Shown piece after piece: positions 1 to 8,103 of a stretch of 64,000 bases of DNA (positions within the stretch are counted from its first letter, which is position 1; each line of letters opens with the position of its first letter). The notes beneath the pieces were generated by a model. It saw nothing but the letters and a program-made list of their open reading frames with translations, searched no databases and was not told where the DNA came from. The position numbers were made by a program, and so were the translations under genes. Source of the DNA: Thauera carbonicopians (lineage in GTDB: Bacteria > Pseudomonadota > Gammaproteobacteria > Burkholderiales > Rhodocyclaceae); NCBI RefSeq assembly GCF_025699485.1, contig NZ_JANUXN010000002.1:434001-498000 (forward strand), given 5' to 3'.

Positions 1-2345
1 TGTTCACCGGCTATGGCTACGTCATCGCCGAGGATCGCCTGTACCAGATGGAAATGGCGCGCCGTTCGGTCATCGGCACGGTCGCGGAGGTGCTCGGCGA
101 AGCCTACGTCAGCCATGACGTCTCCACTCGTTCGCTGTTCGATCCGCAGGACATTCAACGGCAGATCGATGCGCTTGGCGCCGATGACTTCGCCATCCTC
201 GACGGCTATGCCAGCGGCTTCAACCGGCGCATCGATGAAGTGCTTGCCGACAAGGCCCGGCTGCTGCCCAGGCAGTTCATCGATGCCGGCTTTGAGCCGA
301 CCAAATGGACTCCCTACGACGTGGCAATGCTCTACGTCGGCACCATGGTCAATCGCTATTCAGGCTCGTCGTCGGAAGTGTCGAACTACCAGGCATTGAG
401 CTCGCTGACGGGCAGCTACGGAGACAGTGCAGGGCGCGCGCTTTTCGACCAGATCTACTGGCTCGAGGACGAGCACGCGCCCACCACCGTGCCGCGCAAC
501 GAGGTGGTCGCCATGAAACGCGATGAAGCCGGGACGGCCGCGCAGCAGATCGCCGTTGCCGGCAACGCATCCGCGACGGACGAGAAGGCGTCGTCCTTGT
601 CCGGCCATCTTGCCCGCCTGCGCCCGCTGTCCGCCGACTGGAAGGGTATGGAGCTCGCCGGCGCGGTCGTCGGCGGTACCTGGCCGGATGCTCGCCCGAC
701 GACCAGCAACATGTGGATCATCGGCCCCGACAAGACCGACGACGGTTCCACCATGCTGCTCAATGGGCCGCAGTTCGGCTGGTTCAATCCGGGCTACGTG
801 TTTGCCGTCGGCCTGCACGGTGCCGGTTTCGACATCGTCGGCAACACGCCTTTCGCGCTGCCGGTCATCCTGTTCGGCACCAACGGCAAGATCAGCTGGG
901 GGGCGACCGCGGGTCCGCTCGACGTCAATGACATGTACCAGGAAACCCTGGTCCCCGGCGACAAGACCGCCTACCTGCACAATGGCACCGTGCAGCGGAT
1001 GAAAGCGAGGACCGAACTCATCAAGGTAAAGGGCAAACCGGACACGACAACGGAGGTGTATTCCACCGTGCACGGCTTCGTGACCAGTTTCGATCCCGGC
1101 AACAATACCGCCTACACCAAGAAATCGAGCTGGGCGGGCTTCGAGGTGCAGTCGCTGATCGCCTGGATCCGCTCCACCCAGGCCGGCAACTGGGAGGAGT
1201 TTCTCGATCAGGCGAGCAGGATGGCCCATACCATCAACTGGTACTACGCCGATGCGAAGGGCAACATCGGCTACGTTTCGCCGGGTTACCTGCCCAGGCG
1301 CCCGGCCAACCAGGACGTGCGCCTGCCGGCAAGCGGTGCCGGCGACATGGAGTGGCAAGGCTTCCAGCCGTTCAGCAGCAACCCGCAGGTCTTCAATCCG
1401 GCGCAAAAATATGTCGTCAACTGGAACAACCAGGCTGGCCCCGGCACGCTGACCGATTTCGGCAATTATTCGACCGTCGACCGGGTAAACGAATTGTCCA
1501 GCCGCATCGAGGCGAAGCCGAGGCTGAGCCGCCAGGACGTGCTGGACCTGAACAGGGCGGGCTCGTTCGCCGATCTCAATGCCCGCTATCTGCTTCCCGC
1601 GCTGATCGACGCCACCACCGATCTGCCCGCCGGTTCGATGGCGCGCATCGTGCGCGACCATCTCGCCGCCTGGAACTGGGAGAGCGCCGATGCGGACGAC
1701 GACGGCTACTACGATGATGCAGCGGCCACGCTGATGCGCAAGTGGGTGCCCGTGCTGCTCGAGCGCGTGCTCAAGGACGATCTGCCGGCCGACGTCTTTG
1801 CACGCTATGCGCCGGCGGGCTATCCGGCTGCGGGCAACCCCGGGAGCCCGCGCCCCGCAGCCGGCCTCAAGCTGGTCTACAACGCGATGCTTGGCGACGG
1901 AGCCGGCGTGCCGCAGACCGTCGATTTCTTCAACGGAGAGGCCCCGGCTGCGGTGCTGAAGGAAACCTTCCTTGCTGCGGTCGCTGCGCTCGAGGATCAG
2001 TTCGGCAGCAATCTCGCAGACTGGAAGACTCCGGTTGCGACCCATCTCTTCAGGCCGCAGAACTTCCTCGGCATCCCGCAGGCCGGCGCGGACGAGGGCA
2101 TTACCCTCGCACCGTTCATGAATCGCGGCACCGAGAACAACCTGGTGGTGTTCAAGGGCGGCAAGGCGGCGAGCCTGTGCACCGTGGCGCCTCCGGGCCA
2201 GAGCGGCTTTGTCGACCCGGATGGCGTCAGGTCTCCTCACTACGCCGATCAACTGGAGCTGTACAAGTCCTTCGGCTGCAAGGAGGAGCGTCTGAGCCGG
2301 GAAGCGGTACGCGCCGACGCCAGAAGCGTCAAGACGCTCGACTGA
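1..2345 (+). CDS. Penicillin acylase family protein (5' end outside window)
   Basis: N-terminal-nucleophile hydrolase of the penicillin G acylase / acyl-homoserine-lactone acylase superfamily, normally a periplasmic precursor that cleaves itself into alpha and beta chains. The frame is open from the first bases (YGYVIAEDRLYQMEMARR is typical of the alpha chain), so the start and signal peptide lie outside the window. The likely autoprocessing site is Ser-Asn-Met-Trp, with the nucleophile Ser codon at 705. A conserved NWNNQ stretch near 1420 matches the beta-chain Asn region. About 780 codons are visible, so the full protein is somewhat over the usual 750-850 residues. The substrate (beta-lactam side chain, acyl-homoserine lactone or another amide) cannot be read from sequence. 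It converges on the next gene. Confidence 0.9.
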   Translation, partial: FTGYGYVIAEDRLYQMEMARRSVIGTVAEVLGEAYVSHDVSTRSLFDPQDIQRQIDALGADDFAILDGYASGFNRRIDEVLADKARLLPRQFIDAGFEPTKWTPYDVAMLYVGTMVNRYSGSSSEVSNYQALSSLTGSYGDSAGRALFDQIYWLEDEHAPTTVPRNEVVAMKRDEAGTAAQQIAVAGNASATDEKASSLSGHLARLRPLSADWKGMELAGAVVGGTWPDARPTTSNMWIIGPDKTDDGSTMLLNGPQFGWFNPGYVFAVGLHGAGFDIVGNTPFALPVILFGTNGKISWGATAGPLDVNDMYQETLVPGDKTAYLHNGTVQRMKARTELIKVKGKPDTTTEVYSTVHGFVTSFDPGNNTAYTKKSSWAGFEVQSLIAWIRSTQAGNWEEFLDQASRMAHTINWYYADAKGNIGYVSPGYLPRRPANQDVRLPASGAGDMEWQGFQPFSSNPQVFNPAQKYVVNWNNQAGPGTLTDFGNYSTVDRVNELSSRIEAKPRLSRQDVLDLNRAGSFADLNARYLLPALIDATTDLPAGSMARIVRDHLAAWNWESADADDDGYYDDAAATLMRKWVPVLLERVLKDDLPADVFARYAPAGYPAAGNPGSPRPAAGLKLVYNAMLGDGAGVPQTVDFFNGEAPAAVLKETFLAAVAALEDQFGSNLADWKTPVATHLFRPQNFLGIPQAGADEGITLAPFMNRGTENNLVVFKGGKAASLCTVAPPGQSGFVDPDGVRSPHYADQLELYKSFGCKEERLSREAVRADARSVKTLD

Positions 2346-2408
2346 TTCCGCCGGCAACGGAGGGAAGGTATCGGCTATTACTTCTGGAGAGGAGGCGCCT
2401 GAGCCGCA

Positions 2409-3536
2409 TCAGCCGCCCACCGCAACGCCGAACAGGTGGCCGATGCCGTAGGTGATGCCGGCCGCGCCGAGGCCGATGGCCAGTTGGCGCAGGCCGGAGA
2501 ACAGCGGATGCTTGCCGGTGAAGACCGCGATCGCCGCGCCCAGCGCAAACAGGCCGGTGGCCGAGGCGAGCAGGCTGGCGAGCACGAGATAGTCGTCGCC
2601 GACCAGGAACATCGGCAGCGCCGGGATCAGCGCGCCGACGATGAACACCAGGAAGGACGACATCGCGGCGGCCGTCGGCGAGCCGCCGAGATCGTCCGGG
2701 TTGATGCCCAGTTCCTCGCGCACCAGGGTTTCCAGCGCCGAATCCTTGTCCTTGATCACCCGCTCGGCGATCTGGCGCGCTTCGTCGGCGCTGAAGCCTT
2801 TGGCCTGGTAGATCAGGGTCAGCTCTTCCTGCTCCTCGGCGGGGACTTCGGCCAGTTCCTCGGCCTCGCTGGCGATCTGCCTTTCCTGCAGTTCGCGTGC
2901 GCTCTGCACCGAGATCCATTCGCCCATCGCCATCGAACAGGCACCGGCCAGCATGCCGGCCAGCGCGGTGGCGAGCAGGGTCTGCACGCTGGCGGCCGAG
3001 CCGGCCACGCCCATCAGCAGGCAGAAGGTCGACACCAGCCCGTCGTTGGCACCGAGCACCATCGCCCGCAGGTTGTTGGCGGCGCCCGCGCCGTGGCGGC
3101 CTTCCAGGCGGGAATAGACCGCACCGTTCCAGCCACGGCTGGAACGGCTGGCCAGCAGCGACAGCATGCGCGCGTGCGAGCGTTCCTGCGCCGGCAGCGA
3201 AGTGCCCGCGGCTTCCTGCTGCCTGTCGTACATCGTGCGGTTGCGCGCCTCGTCGTCGGCCACCAGCGGCAGCACGCTCTGGGCGCCGAAGCGGCGGCTG
3301 GCCCAGATCAGCACCCGGGTGCGCCAGCCGAGGCCCTTGGGCAACTGGCCGCCCGCCTGCTCGATCCGCCGCCGCCAGAATTCCGCGTGGGTTTCCTCGA
3401 CCCGCGCCAGCCGCCGATAGACTTCGGCGATCTCCGGCTGGGGTTCGGCATCCGCCATCGCCCGATACAGGGCCGCGCTGTCGGTTTCGTCGCGGTAGTT
3501 GGCGATGAATCGCGCCACATCCTGTCTGCCTGCCAT
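2409..3536 (-). CDS. VIT1/CCC1 family metal transporter with N-terminal ferritin-like domain
   Basis: Predicted inner-membrane iron/manganese transporter, 375 aa. Residues 1 to about 140 form a ferritin/rubrerythrin-like four-helix domain with carboxylate ligands (YRDETDSAALYRAMA, then EETHAEFW, an ExxH pattern). The rest is the VIT1/CCC1 domain with its hallmark GANDGLVSTF at the first membrane helix and further hydrophobic segments to the C-terminus. I chose the ATG at 3536 because an AGGGAG ribosome site precedes it; an upstream in-frame ATG at 3725 would add 63 low-complexity residues. In the family the ferritin-like module is thought to bind or oxidise Fe(II) before transport; direction and substrate here are inferred. 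It stands alone, convergent with the acylase gene. Confidence 0.88.
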   Translation of the reverse strand: MAGRQDVARFIANYRDETDSAALYRAMADAEPQPEIAEVYRRLARVEETHAEFWRRRIEQAGGQLPKGLGWRTRVLIWASRRFGAQSVLPLVADDEARNRTMYDRQQEAAGTSLPAQERSHARMLSLLASRSSRGWNGAVYSRLEGRHGAGAANNLRAMVLGANDGLVSTFCLLMGVAGSAASVQTLLATALAGMLAGACSMAMGEWISVQSARELQERQIASEAEELAEVPAEEQEELTLIYQAKGFSADEARQIAERVIKDKDSALETLVREELGINPDDLGGSPTAAAMSSFLVFIVGALIPALPMFLVGDDYLVLASLLASATGLFALGAAIAVFTGKHPLFSGLRQLAIGLGAAGITYGIGHLFGVAVGG

Positions 3537-3740
3537 CGAAGAGGCCGCTCCCTTCAAGAATCCTGTCCGACATGATGCATCACCGCGGCGGCTCCGCGAA
3601 CCTGGTGTCGGCGGCCGCGCGCGCAGAGGGCGGCAGGGCAGGGCCGGCAGCACCGGCGCTGCCGCGGGTAGGGCCGTGATGGCAGAATGCTGGCTTCGCC
3701 CGCCGGGCATGCTCCATTCCGGCACTTTCCCTTTTTCTTC

Positions 3741-4673
3741 ATGTCATCGATCACCTCATCCCGTCCCGTCGCCATGCTCTGCCTGGCATCGAGCATGGCG
3801 CTCGTCGGCAGCTACGTCGCGCTGAGCAAGCCGCTGGCGGCGACTTTTCCGGTCCTGCTGCTGGCCTGGCTGCGCTTCGGCATCGGCGGGGTCGCGATGT
3901 TGGGCTGGCTGAAGCGCCCGGCGGACGAGGAACCGATGAGCGTCCAGACCCGCCGCCTGCTGTTCCTGGAATCCTTCCTCGGCAACTTCCTGTTCACCAT
4001 CTGCATGATCACCGGCGTCAGCCTGACCAACGCCCTGACTGCCGGCGTGGTGATGGCTTCGATCCCCGCCGTCATCGCGCTGATGAGCTGGGGTTTCCTG
4101 AAGGAGCGCATCGGCCTGCGCACCTGGCTGGCAATCGGCTGCGCGGTGCTGGGGATCGCCTTGCTGGCGGTGGCAGGGCACAGCGGCGAGGCGAACGCGG
4201 CAGTGAGCGATGAGGGCAGCGGCCGGGCTCTGCTGGGCAAAGTATTGCTGCTGGCGGCCGTGGTCTGTGAAGCCTCTTATGCAGTGATCGGCAAGAAGCT
4301 CACCGGCAAGCTCAGCGCCAAGCGCATCACTTCGCTGATCAATCTGTGGGGTTTCGTGCTGACGACGCCGTTCGGCCTCTATTTTGCGCTGGGCTTCGAC
4401 TTCGGTGCCGTCACGGCCGATGTCTGGGTGCTGCTGCTGTTCTACGCCCTGGCCGCCTGCATGTGGACGGTGTGGCTGTGGATGACCGGGCTGAAGACCA
4501 TTCCCGCCGCGCAGAGCGGTGTCTTCACCGTGATGCTGCCGATTTCCGCCGCCCTGGTCGGCGTGCTGGCGCTGGGTGAAACGCTCAACGCCACGCAGTT
4601 GCTTGCACTCGGCGTCGCCGTGCTGGGGATGCTGCTCGCCACGCTGCCGACGCGCTGGCTGCGGGTGAGGTGA
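3741..4673 (+). CDS. EamA/DMT family permease
   Basis: Ten-helix drug/metabolite transporter superfamily protein of 310 aa with two EamA halves. Hydrophobic segments run throughout. The first half contains the motif around NALTAGVVMASIPAVIALMSW and the second half an equivalent segment (SGVFTVMLPISAALVGVLALGE). The ATG at 3741 is preferred over an in-frame ATG 54 bases upstream because MSSITSS leads directly into the first helix. Family members export amino acids, metabolites or drugs; the substrate is unknown. The last 78 bases recur, 83 percent identical, at 6564-6641 downstream of dpaL, so a paralogue once lay there. The adjacent Lrp/ammonia-lyase pair hints at an amino-acid substrate, but this is inference. 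Confidence 0.9.
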   Translation: MSSITSSRPVAMLCLASSMALVGSYVALSKPLAATFPVLLLAWLRFGIGGVAMLGWLKRPADEEPMSVQTRRLLFLESFLGNFLFTICMITGVSLTNALTAGVVMASIPAVIALMSWGFLKERIGLRTWLAIGCAVLGIALLAVAGHSGEANAAVSDEGSGRALLGKVLLLAAVVCEASYAVIGKKLTGKLSAKRITSLINLWGFVLTTPFGLYFALGFDFGAVTADVWVLLLFYALAACMWTVWLWMTGLKTIPAAQSGVFTVMLPISAALVGVLALGETLNATQLLALGVAVLGMLLATLPTRWLRVR

Positions 4674-4714
4674 GCTGTCCGGCTAGCAGGCAGGCCTATA
4701 TTCAGTCGCGCACA

Positions 4715-5191
4715 TCATCCCGGCTCGTCGATCGGCACGCTCCCCCCTGTCTTCACCTGGTTCATTGAGACCAGGGTCTTGAAGCTCTTCACATTCTTGT
4801 TGTCCAGGAACAGGCGGCGGCTCAGCTCCACGTACTGCGCCATGTCGCGGACCAGAAAGATCAGCACGAAGTCGCATTCACCGGCCACGTAGTAGCACTG
4901 CTGGACCTGGGGGCAGTTCCGGAAGCTGTGCTGGATTTCATCCAGCAGGTCGGTGCGTTCGCTCTCGACCTTGACCTCCACGATGATGGTCAGCGGATAG
5001 CCGACCGCCTTGGGATTGACGTAGGCGGTGTAGCGTTCGATGACGCCGGCTTGTGCCAGCAATCTGAGCCGCCGGTTCACGGCAGCCGTCGACAGGTTTG
5101 CTCGATCTCCAAGCTCGCCCTGGGTGATGCGGGCGTTTTCCTGCAGTGCGGACAGCAATATCCGGTCGTAAGCGTCCAGTTCATGAGCCAT
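4715..5191 (-). CDS. Lrp/AsnC family transcriptional regulator
   Basis: 158 aa. The N-terminal winged helix-turn-helix (LDAYDRILLSALQENARI, then GELGDRANLSTAAVNRRL) is followed by an AsnC/RAM effector-binding domain (VEVKVES, then VAGECDFVLIFLVRD). It is transcribed divergently from the diaminopropionate ammonia-lyase gene across a 149-base AT-rich gap that holds a long inverted repeat, so it most likely controls that gene and itself. The effector is probably an amino acid, perhaps 2,3-diaminopropionate. The C-terminal tail (KTGGSVPIDEPG) carries no further domain. Confidence 0.93.
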   Translation of the reverse strand: MAHELDAYDRILLSALQENARITQGELGDRANLSTAAVNRRLRLLAQAGVIERYTAYVNPKAVGYPLTIIVEVKVESERTDLLDEIQHSFRNCPQVQQCYYVAGECDFVLIFLVRDMAQYVELSRRLFLDNKNVKSFKTLVSMNQVKTGGSVPIDEPG

Positions 5192-5255
5192 GTTGAATTT
5201 TTTTCCGCTAAACGAGGAAAGTTTGATCGTTTGAACGGATTTTATGCCTGTTTTT

Positions 5256-5293
5256 CATAAAAATATTTTTTATAGATGAATATTATTTTTATG
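5256..5293. promoter_or_regulatory. Inverted repeat, likely Lrp-type operator
   Basis: Two perfect 10-base arms, CATAAAAATA at 5256-5265 and TATTTTTATG at 5284-5293, are separated by 18 bases in a strikingly AT-rich gap inside a GC-rich genome. The site lies between the divergent Lrp-family gene and dpaL. Its position and symmetry suit an autoregulatory and activating site for the Lrp dimer or octamer. Binding is inferred. Confidence 0.6.
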
Positions 5294-5340
5294 GGCGTCG
5301 ATGCTTCGGCGCTCATCCGAATCGCCTCAGGAGACAAGCT

Positions 5341-6561
5341 ATGCTGATTGCTAATGAACGCGCCATCCGCGCGCCATATCCCGCCGACCTTCGCTCGATC
5401 ATGAACATCGAGCGCGCCCACGAAAGCCGCCAATGGCTGTCGCACTGGAACGAGATCGCACCTGCTGCGACGCCGCTCCATGACCTGCCTGAGCTGGCGG
5501 CGCAACTCAAGCTTGCGCGCTTCAGCGTCAAGGACGAGTCCGTGCGCTCGCCGCTGGGCAGCTTCAAGGCCCTGGGCGCACCCATCGCATTGGTGCGCCA
5601 GATTCTGCGCCTGCATCCCGGTTTCGAGCCGACAGCCGTGTTGAGCGGCCGCTACGCCGAGCAGTTGAAGGACTACACGGTGATCAGCGCGACCGACGGC
5701 AACCATGGCCGCGGTCTGGCTGCCGCTGCCCGTGATGCGGGCTGCCGCTGCGTGATCGTGCTGCACGCCAACGTGAGCATGGAACGCGAACAGGCCATTG
5801 CCGTTTATGGCGCGCAGATCGTGCGCATCACGGGCAATTACGACGAGTCGGTGGAAGAGGCTGCACGCCTGGCGGCTGCCAACGGCTGGCAGGTCGTGTC
5901 CGACACCTCGTACGAAGGCTACGAAGAGATTCCGCGTGACGTGATGCAGGGCTACGGCACGATCGCGGAAGAAATCGTCGAGCAGTCGGGTGCTCGCCCG
6001 GACGAGGCTGGCCCCTTCACGCATGTCTTTCTGCAAGGCGGCGTGGGCGGCATGGCTGCCGGGGTGGCGAGCTATTTCTGGGAGTTCCACGGTGTCCAGC
6101 GCCCCCGTTTCATCATCGTGGAGCCGGCCCAGGCGGACTGCCTGATACAGAGTGCGATCCAGGGCTGCGCGGCCAAGGCGACGGGTTCGGTGGATTCGGT
6201 GATGGCGGGCCTGGCCTGCGGAGATACTTCGCCGCTGGCCTGGAAGTTCCTGCAGCCCTGCGTCGACCACTTCATGACCATCGAGGACGGTCAGGCGGTC
6301 GAGGCCATGCGGGTGCTCGCCAAGGGCAGCCCGCGCGACATCCCCATCGTCGCCGGCGAGTCCGGTACGGCAGGCCTGGCGGCGCTCCAGCAACTACGGG
6401 CCGACCCGGCCTTGTCTGCCGAGGTCGGACTGGACGCCGATTCGCGGGTACTCGTCATCAATACCGAAGGGGCGACTGCGCCGAAGGTGTACGAGGAACT
6501 CGTCGGCGAGAGCGACCGCGCGGTGCTCGAGCGCCAGGCTGCGTGGTCTGCCGCCCGGTAA
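5341..6561 (+). CDS. dpaL: Diaminopropionate ammonia-lyase (PLP-dependent)
   Basis: Predicted cytosolic fold-type II PLP enzyme converting 2,3-diaminopropionate to pyruvate and ammonia. 406 aa, close to E. coli YgeX/DpaL. Features seen: the Schiff-base lysine at about residue 76 (SPLGSFKALGAP), the ATDGNHGRGLA substrate loop, the glycine-rich phosphate loop GGVGGMAAGV, and the family signature MAGLACGDTSPLAW followed by GESGTAGLAAL. The ATG at 5341 has AGGAG eight bases upstream; a second in-frame ATG lies at 5401. It is divergent from the Lrp-type regulator, and its stop codon abuts the remnant of a second DMT permease gene. Related ammonia-lyases of the threonine-synthase-like group are an alternative, but the motif set fits DpaL best. 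Confidence 0.88.
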   Translation: MLIANERAIRAPYPADLRSIMNIERAHESRQWLSHWNEIAPAATPLHDLPELAAQLKLARFSVKDESVRSPLGSFKALGAPIALVRQILRLHPGFEPTAVLSGRYAEQLKDYTVISATDGNHGRGLAAAARDAGCRCVIVLHANVSMEREQAIAVYGAQIVRITGNYDESVEEAARLAAANGWQVVSDTSYEGYEEIPRDVMQGYGTIAEEIVEQSGARPDEAGPFTHVFLQGGVGGMAAGVASYFWEFHGVQRPRFIIVEPAQADCLIQSAIQGCAAKATGSVDSVMAGLACGDTSPLAWKFLQPCVDHFMTIEDGQAVEAMRVLAKGSPRDIPIVAGESGTAGLAALQQLRADPALSAEVGLDADSRVLVINTEGATAPKVYEELVGESDRAVLERQAAWSAAR

Positions 6562-6563
6562 GC

Positions 6564-6641
6564 CAGTTGCTTGCGCTTGGCGTTGCCATACTGGGGACGC
6601 TGCTTGCCACGCTGCCGGCGCGTTGGCTGTGGGTACGATGA
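6564..6641 (+). pseudogene. 3' remnant of a second EamA/DMT permease gene
   Basis: These 26 codons (QLLALGVAILGTLLATLPAR and on to a TGA) match the last 26 codons of the permease gene at 4596-4673 at 65 of 78 bases and 21 of 25 residues. The similarity begins three bases after the dpaL stop and ends exactly at the stop codon. No start codon or upstream permease sequence remains, so it is a non-coding scar, either of a tandem duplication or of an insertion that replaced most of a paralogue with the lrp-dpaL pair. Confidence 0.85.
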
Positions 6642-6662
6642 TTGTTATTTTTAAAACAATAT

Positions 6663-6691
6663 TTGTGTTATTTAAAACGAAATCCTATACT
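6663..6691 (+). promoter_or_regulatory. Sigma-70-type promoter of the Xre-RES module
   Basis: TTGTGT at 6663-6668 and TATACT at 6686-6691 are spaced by 17 bases. They lie in AT-rich DNA with two near-identical direct repeats (TGTTATTTTTAAAAC from 6643 and TGTTATTTAAAAC from 6666) that overlap the -35 region. The repeats are plausible operator half-sites for the antitoxin; autoregulation is inferred from the family. Confidence 0.6.
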
Positions 6692-6726
6692 TGAGCCACT
6701 GAGCAATCACGCACAAGGAGTCAGGC

Positions 6727-7122
6727 ATGGGTGCCCTAGCCCAGCGCGAAGTGACCGCGTCACAAGACCGTGGTGCCCTGGCCAAGATGGTCATGGTCTT
6801 GTTCGACCACTGGAAGCTGAGCACTGAGGATCAGGCTGCACTGCTGGGTATCGCCGCCAGCAATCGCGCTGCCCTGTCGAACTATCGCAGCGGCAAACCG
6901 ATCGGCACCAGCCGCGACCAGTACGAGCGCGTGGGCCACTTGCTGGGTATCCACAAGAACCTGCGCCTGCTGTTCCCGCAGAACCGGGAATTGGCCTACC
7001 GCTGGATGAGCACCCGCAACAAGGCCTTTGACAATCTGACGCCCGTCGAGGTGATCAAGGAGTGGGGCTTTGCGGGCCTGCTGATGGTGCGCGGCTACCT
7101 GGACCGGGCCCGTGGTGTTTGA
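6727..7122 (+). CDS. Xre/MbcA/ParS-type antitoxin
   Basis: 131 aa antitoxin partner of the downstream RES toxin. The N-terminal half is a helix-turn-helix-like domain ([20 protein letters not shown], then the YRSGKPIG loop). The C-terminal half is the Xre-MbcA-ParS toxin-binding domain (DUF2384-like), with the characteristic [20 protein letters not shown] and a closing G-x-x-x-V-R-x-Y-L-D-x-A. AAGGAG at 6715-6720 precedes the ATG. It overlaps the toxin start by 11 bases, implying translational coupling, and probably represses its own promoter together with the toxin. Confidence 0.9.
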   Translation: MGALAQREVTASQDRGALAKMVMVLFDHWKLSTEDQAALLGIAASNRAALSNYRSGKPIGTSRDQYERVGHLLGIHKNLRLLFPQNRELAYRWMSTRNKAFDNLTPVEVIKEWGFAGLLMVRGYLDRARGV

Positions 7123-7828
7123 TCGACTCACGCTGGCCGACGTTCACCGGGACGTAGTCCGAAACATCGTGTCTCTGCGCCAGTCGCAGGATCTGTTCGA
7201 TGACCTGACGGACGATCCCGCCGAGTGGCTGCTGGCGCAGAAGGTGGAAGACGAAGTCAAGCCGCCGCCATACCGATCCGGCACGCCGGTCGTCGATCGC
7301 CCGTTCGAGGATGCCGAATGGTTCAACGCCATCATTTGGCCGTTCAAGCATTGGCAGTCCAGCCGGTTTTCCGATGGCAGCCACGGCGTCTGGTACGGAT
7401 CGGAGTCGGTCGAGACCACGGTCCATGAGTCCTCTTACCATTGGTACCGGGGTTTGCTCGGCGATGCAGGGTTTGAGCGGATGACGGTCATTGCCGAGCG
7501 CAAGGTGTATTCGGTGGCATGCGGCGCAGCCTTGCTGGACTTCCGCAAGGCTGTCGACGAACACCCGGATCTCTTGCATCCGTCGGACTATGGGTTTTGC
7601 CAGTCGGTGGGCGCGAGGATTCACCGGGAGGGACACCCCGGCCTTCTCACCCGATCGGTTCGCCGGCCTGCCGGAGAGAACGTGGCCATCTTCAATCCAG
7701 ACGTGCTTTCCAATCCCAGGCACAACTGCCTGTTGACCTATCGGCTGGAGGGCGGGCAGATCGTGGTCGAGAGGCAGCCTGGAGTAACGTGGATCACTTT
7801 GAACATGGGTTGTGCCAATGCCAGGTGA
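7112..7828 (+). CDS. RES-domain toxin
   Basis: 238 aa RES-family toxin. Characterised members of this family degrade or modify NAD+ (NAD+ phosphorylase or ADP-ribosyltransferase fold) and arrest growth. The family's Arg, Glu and Ser landmarks are visible as [22 protein letters not shown] and FNPDVLSNP. It is full length and uninterrupted, so the module could be active. Translation starts inside the antitoxin gene. The pair follows the permease remnant, as expected for a mobile addiction module at an insertion-prone site. Confidence 0.88.
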   Translation: MVFDRLTLADVHRDVVRNIVSLRQSQDLFDDLTDDPAEWLLAQKVEDEVKPPPYRSGTPVVDRPFEDAEWFNAIIWPFKHWQSSRFSDGSHGVWYGSESVETTVHESSYHWYRGLLGDAGFERMTVIAERKVYSVACGAALLDFRKAVDEHPDLLHPSDYGFCQSVGARIHREGHPGLLTRSVRRPAGENVAIFNPDVLSNPRHNCLLTYRLEGGQIVVERQPGVTWITLNMGCANAR

Positions 7829-8103
7829 TGAGAAGCCCGGCGGCAAAGTGGTTTGATCCAGGCCGGAGCAGGCGTGTCCTGCGGCACACCTGTCCGCAGT
7901 GTGAACCGGGCGCATCCGCCGCATCGACCAATCCGCCACCCAGACCTGCAGCCGGGCTGGCCGCCAGGCCGGCAATAGCGCCACTGCGGCTACCGATCCA
8001 CCGTCCTGGAAGATGTATACGGCTTTGCGGATTTGAAGGTTGTCATGGCTGAGGCCGGACTGGGGAGCAATTCGGGTCGGGAGGCGAAAGATTCGTGGGA
8101 TGG
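7829..8103. other. Intergenic region without a recognised gene
   Basis: This 275-base gap lies between the convergent RES toxin gene and MFS transporter gene. Both strands have open frames extending through it, but I recognise no protein family, RNA gene, terminator hairpin or repeat. It may hold decayed accessory DNA next to the toxin-antitoxin module. Confidence 0.5.

Noticed and set aside
7519-8052. Open frame overlapping the RES toxin gene and running into the following gap
   Set aside because: Its first part is a shadow of the toxin gene, and the rest (Arg/Pro/Ala-rich) has no family resemblance or ribosome site.
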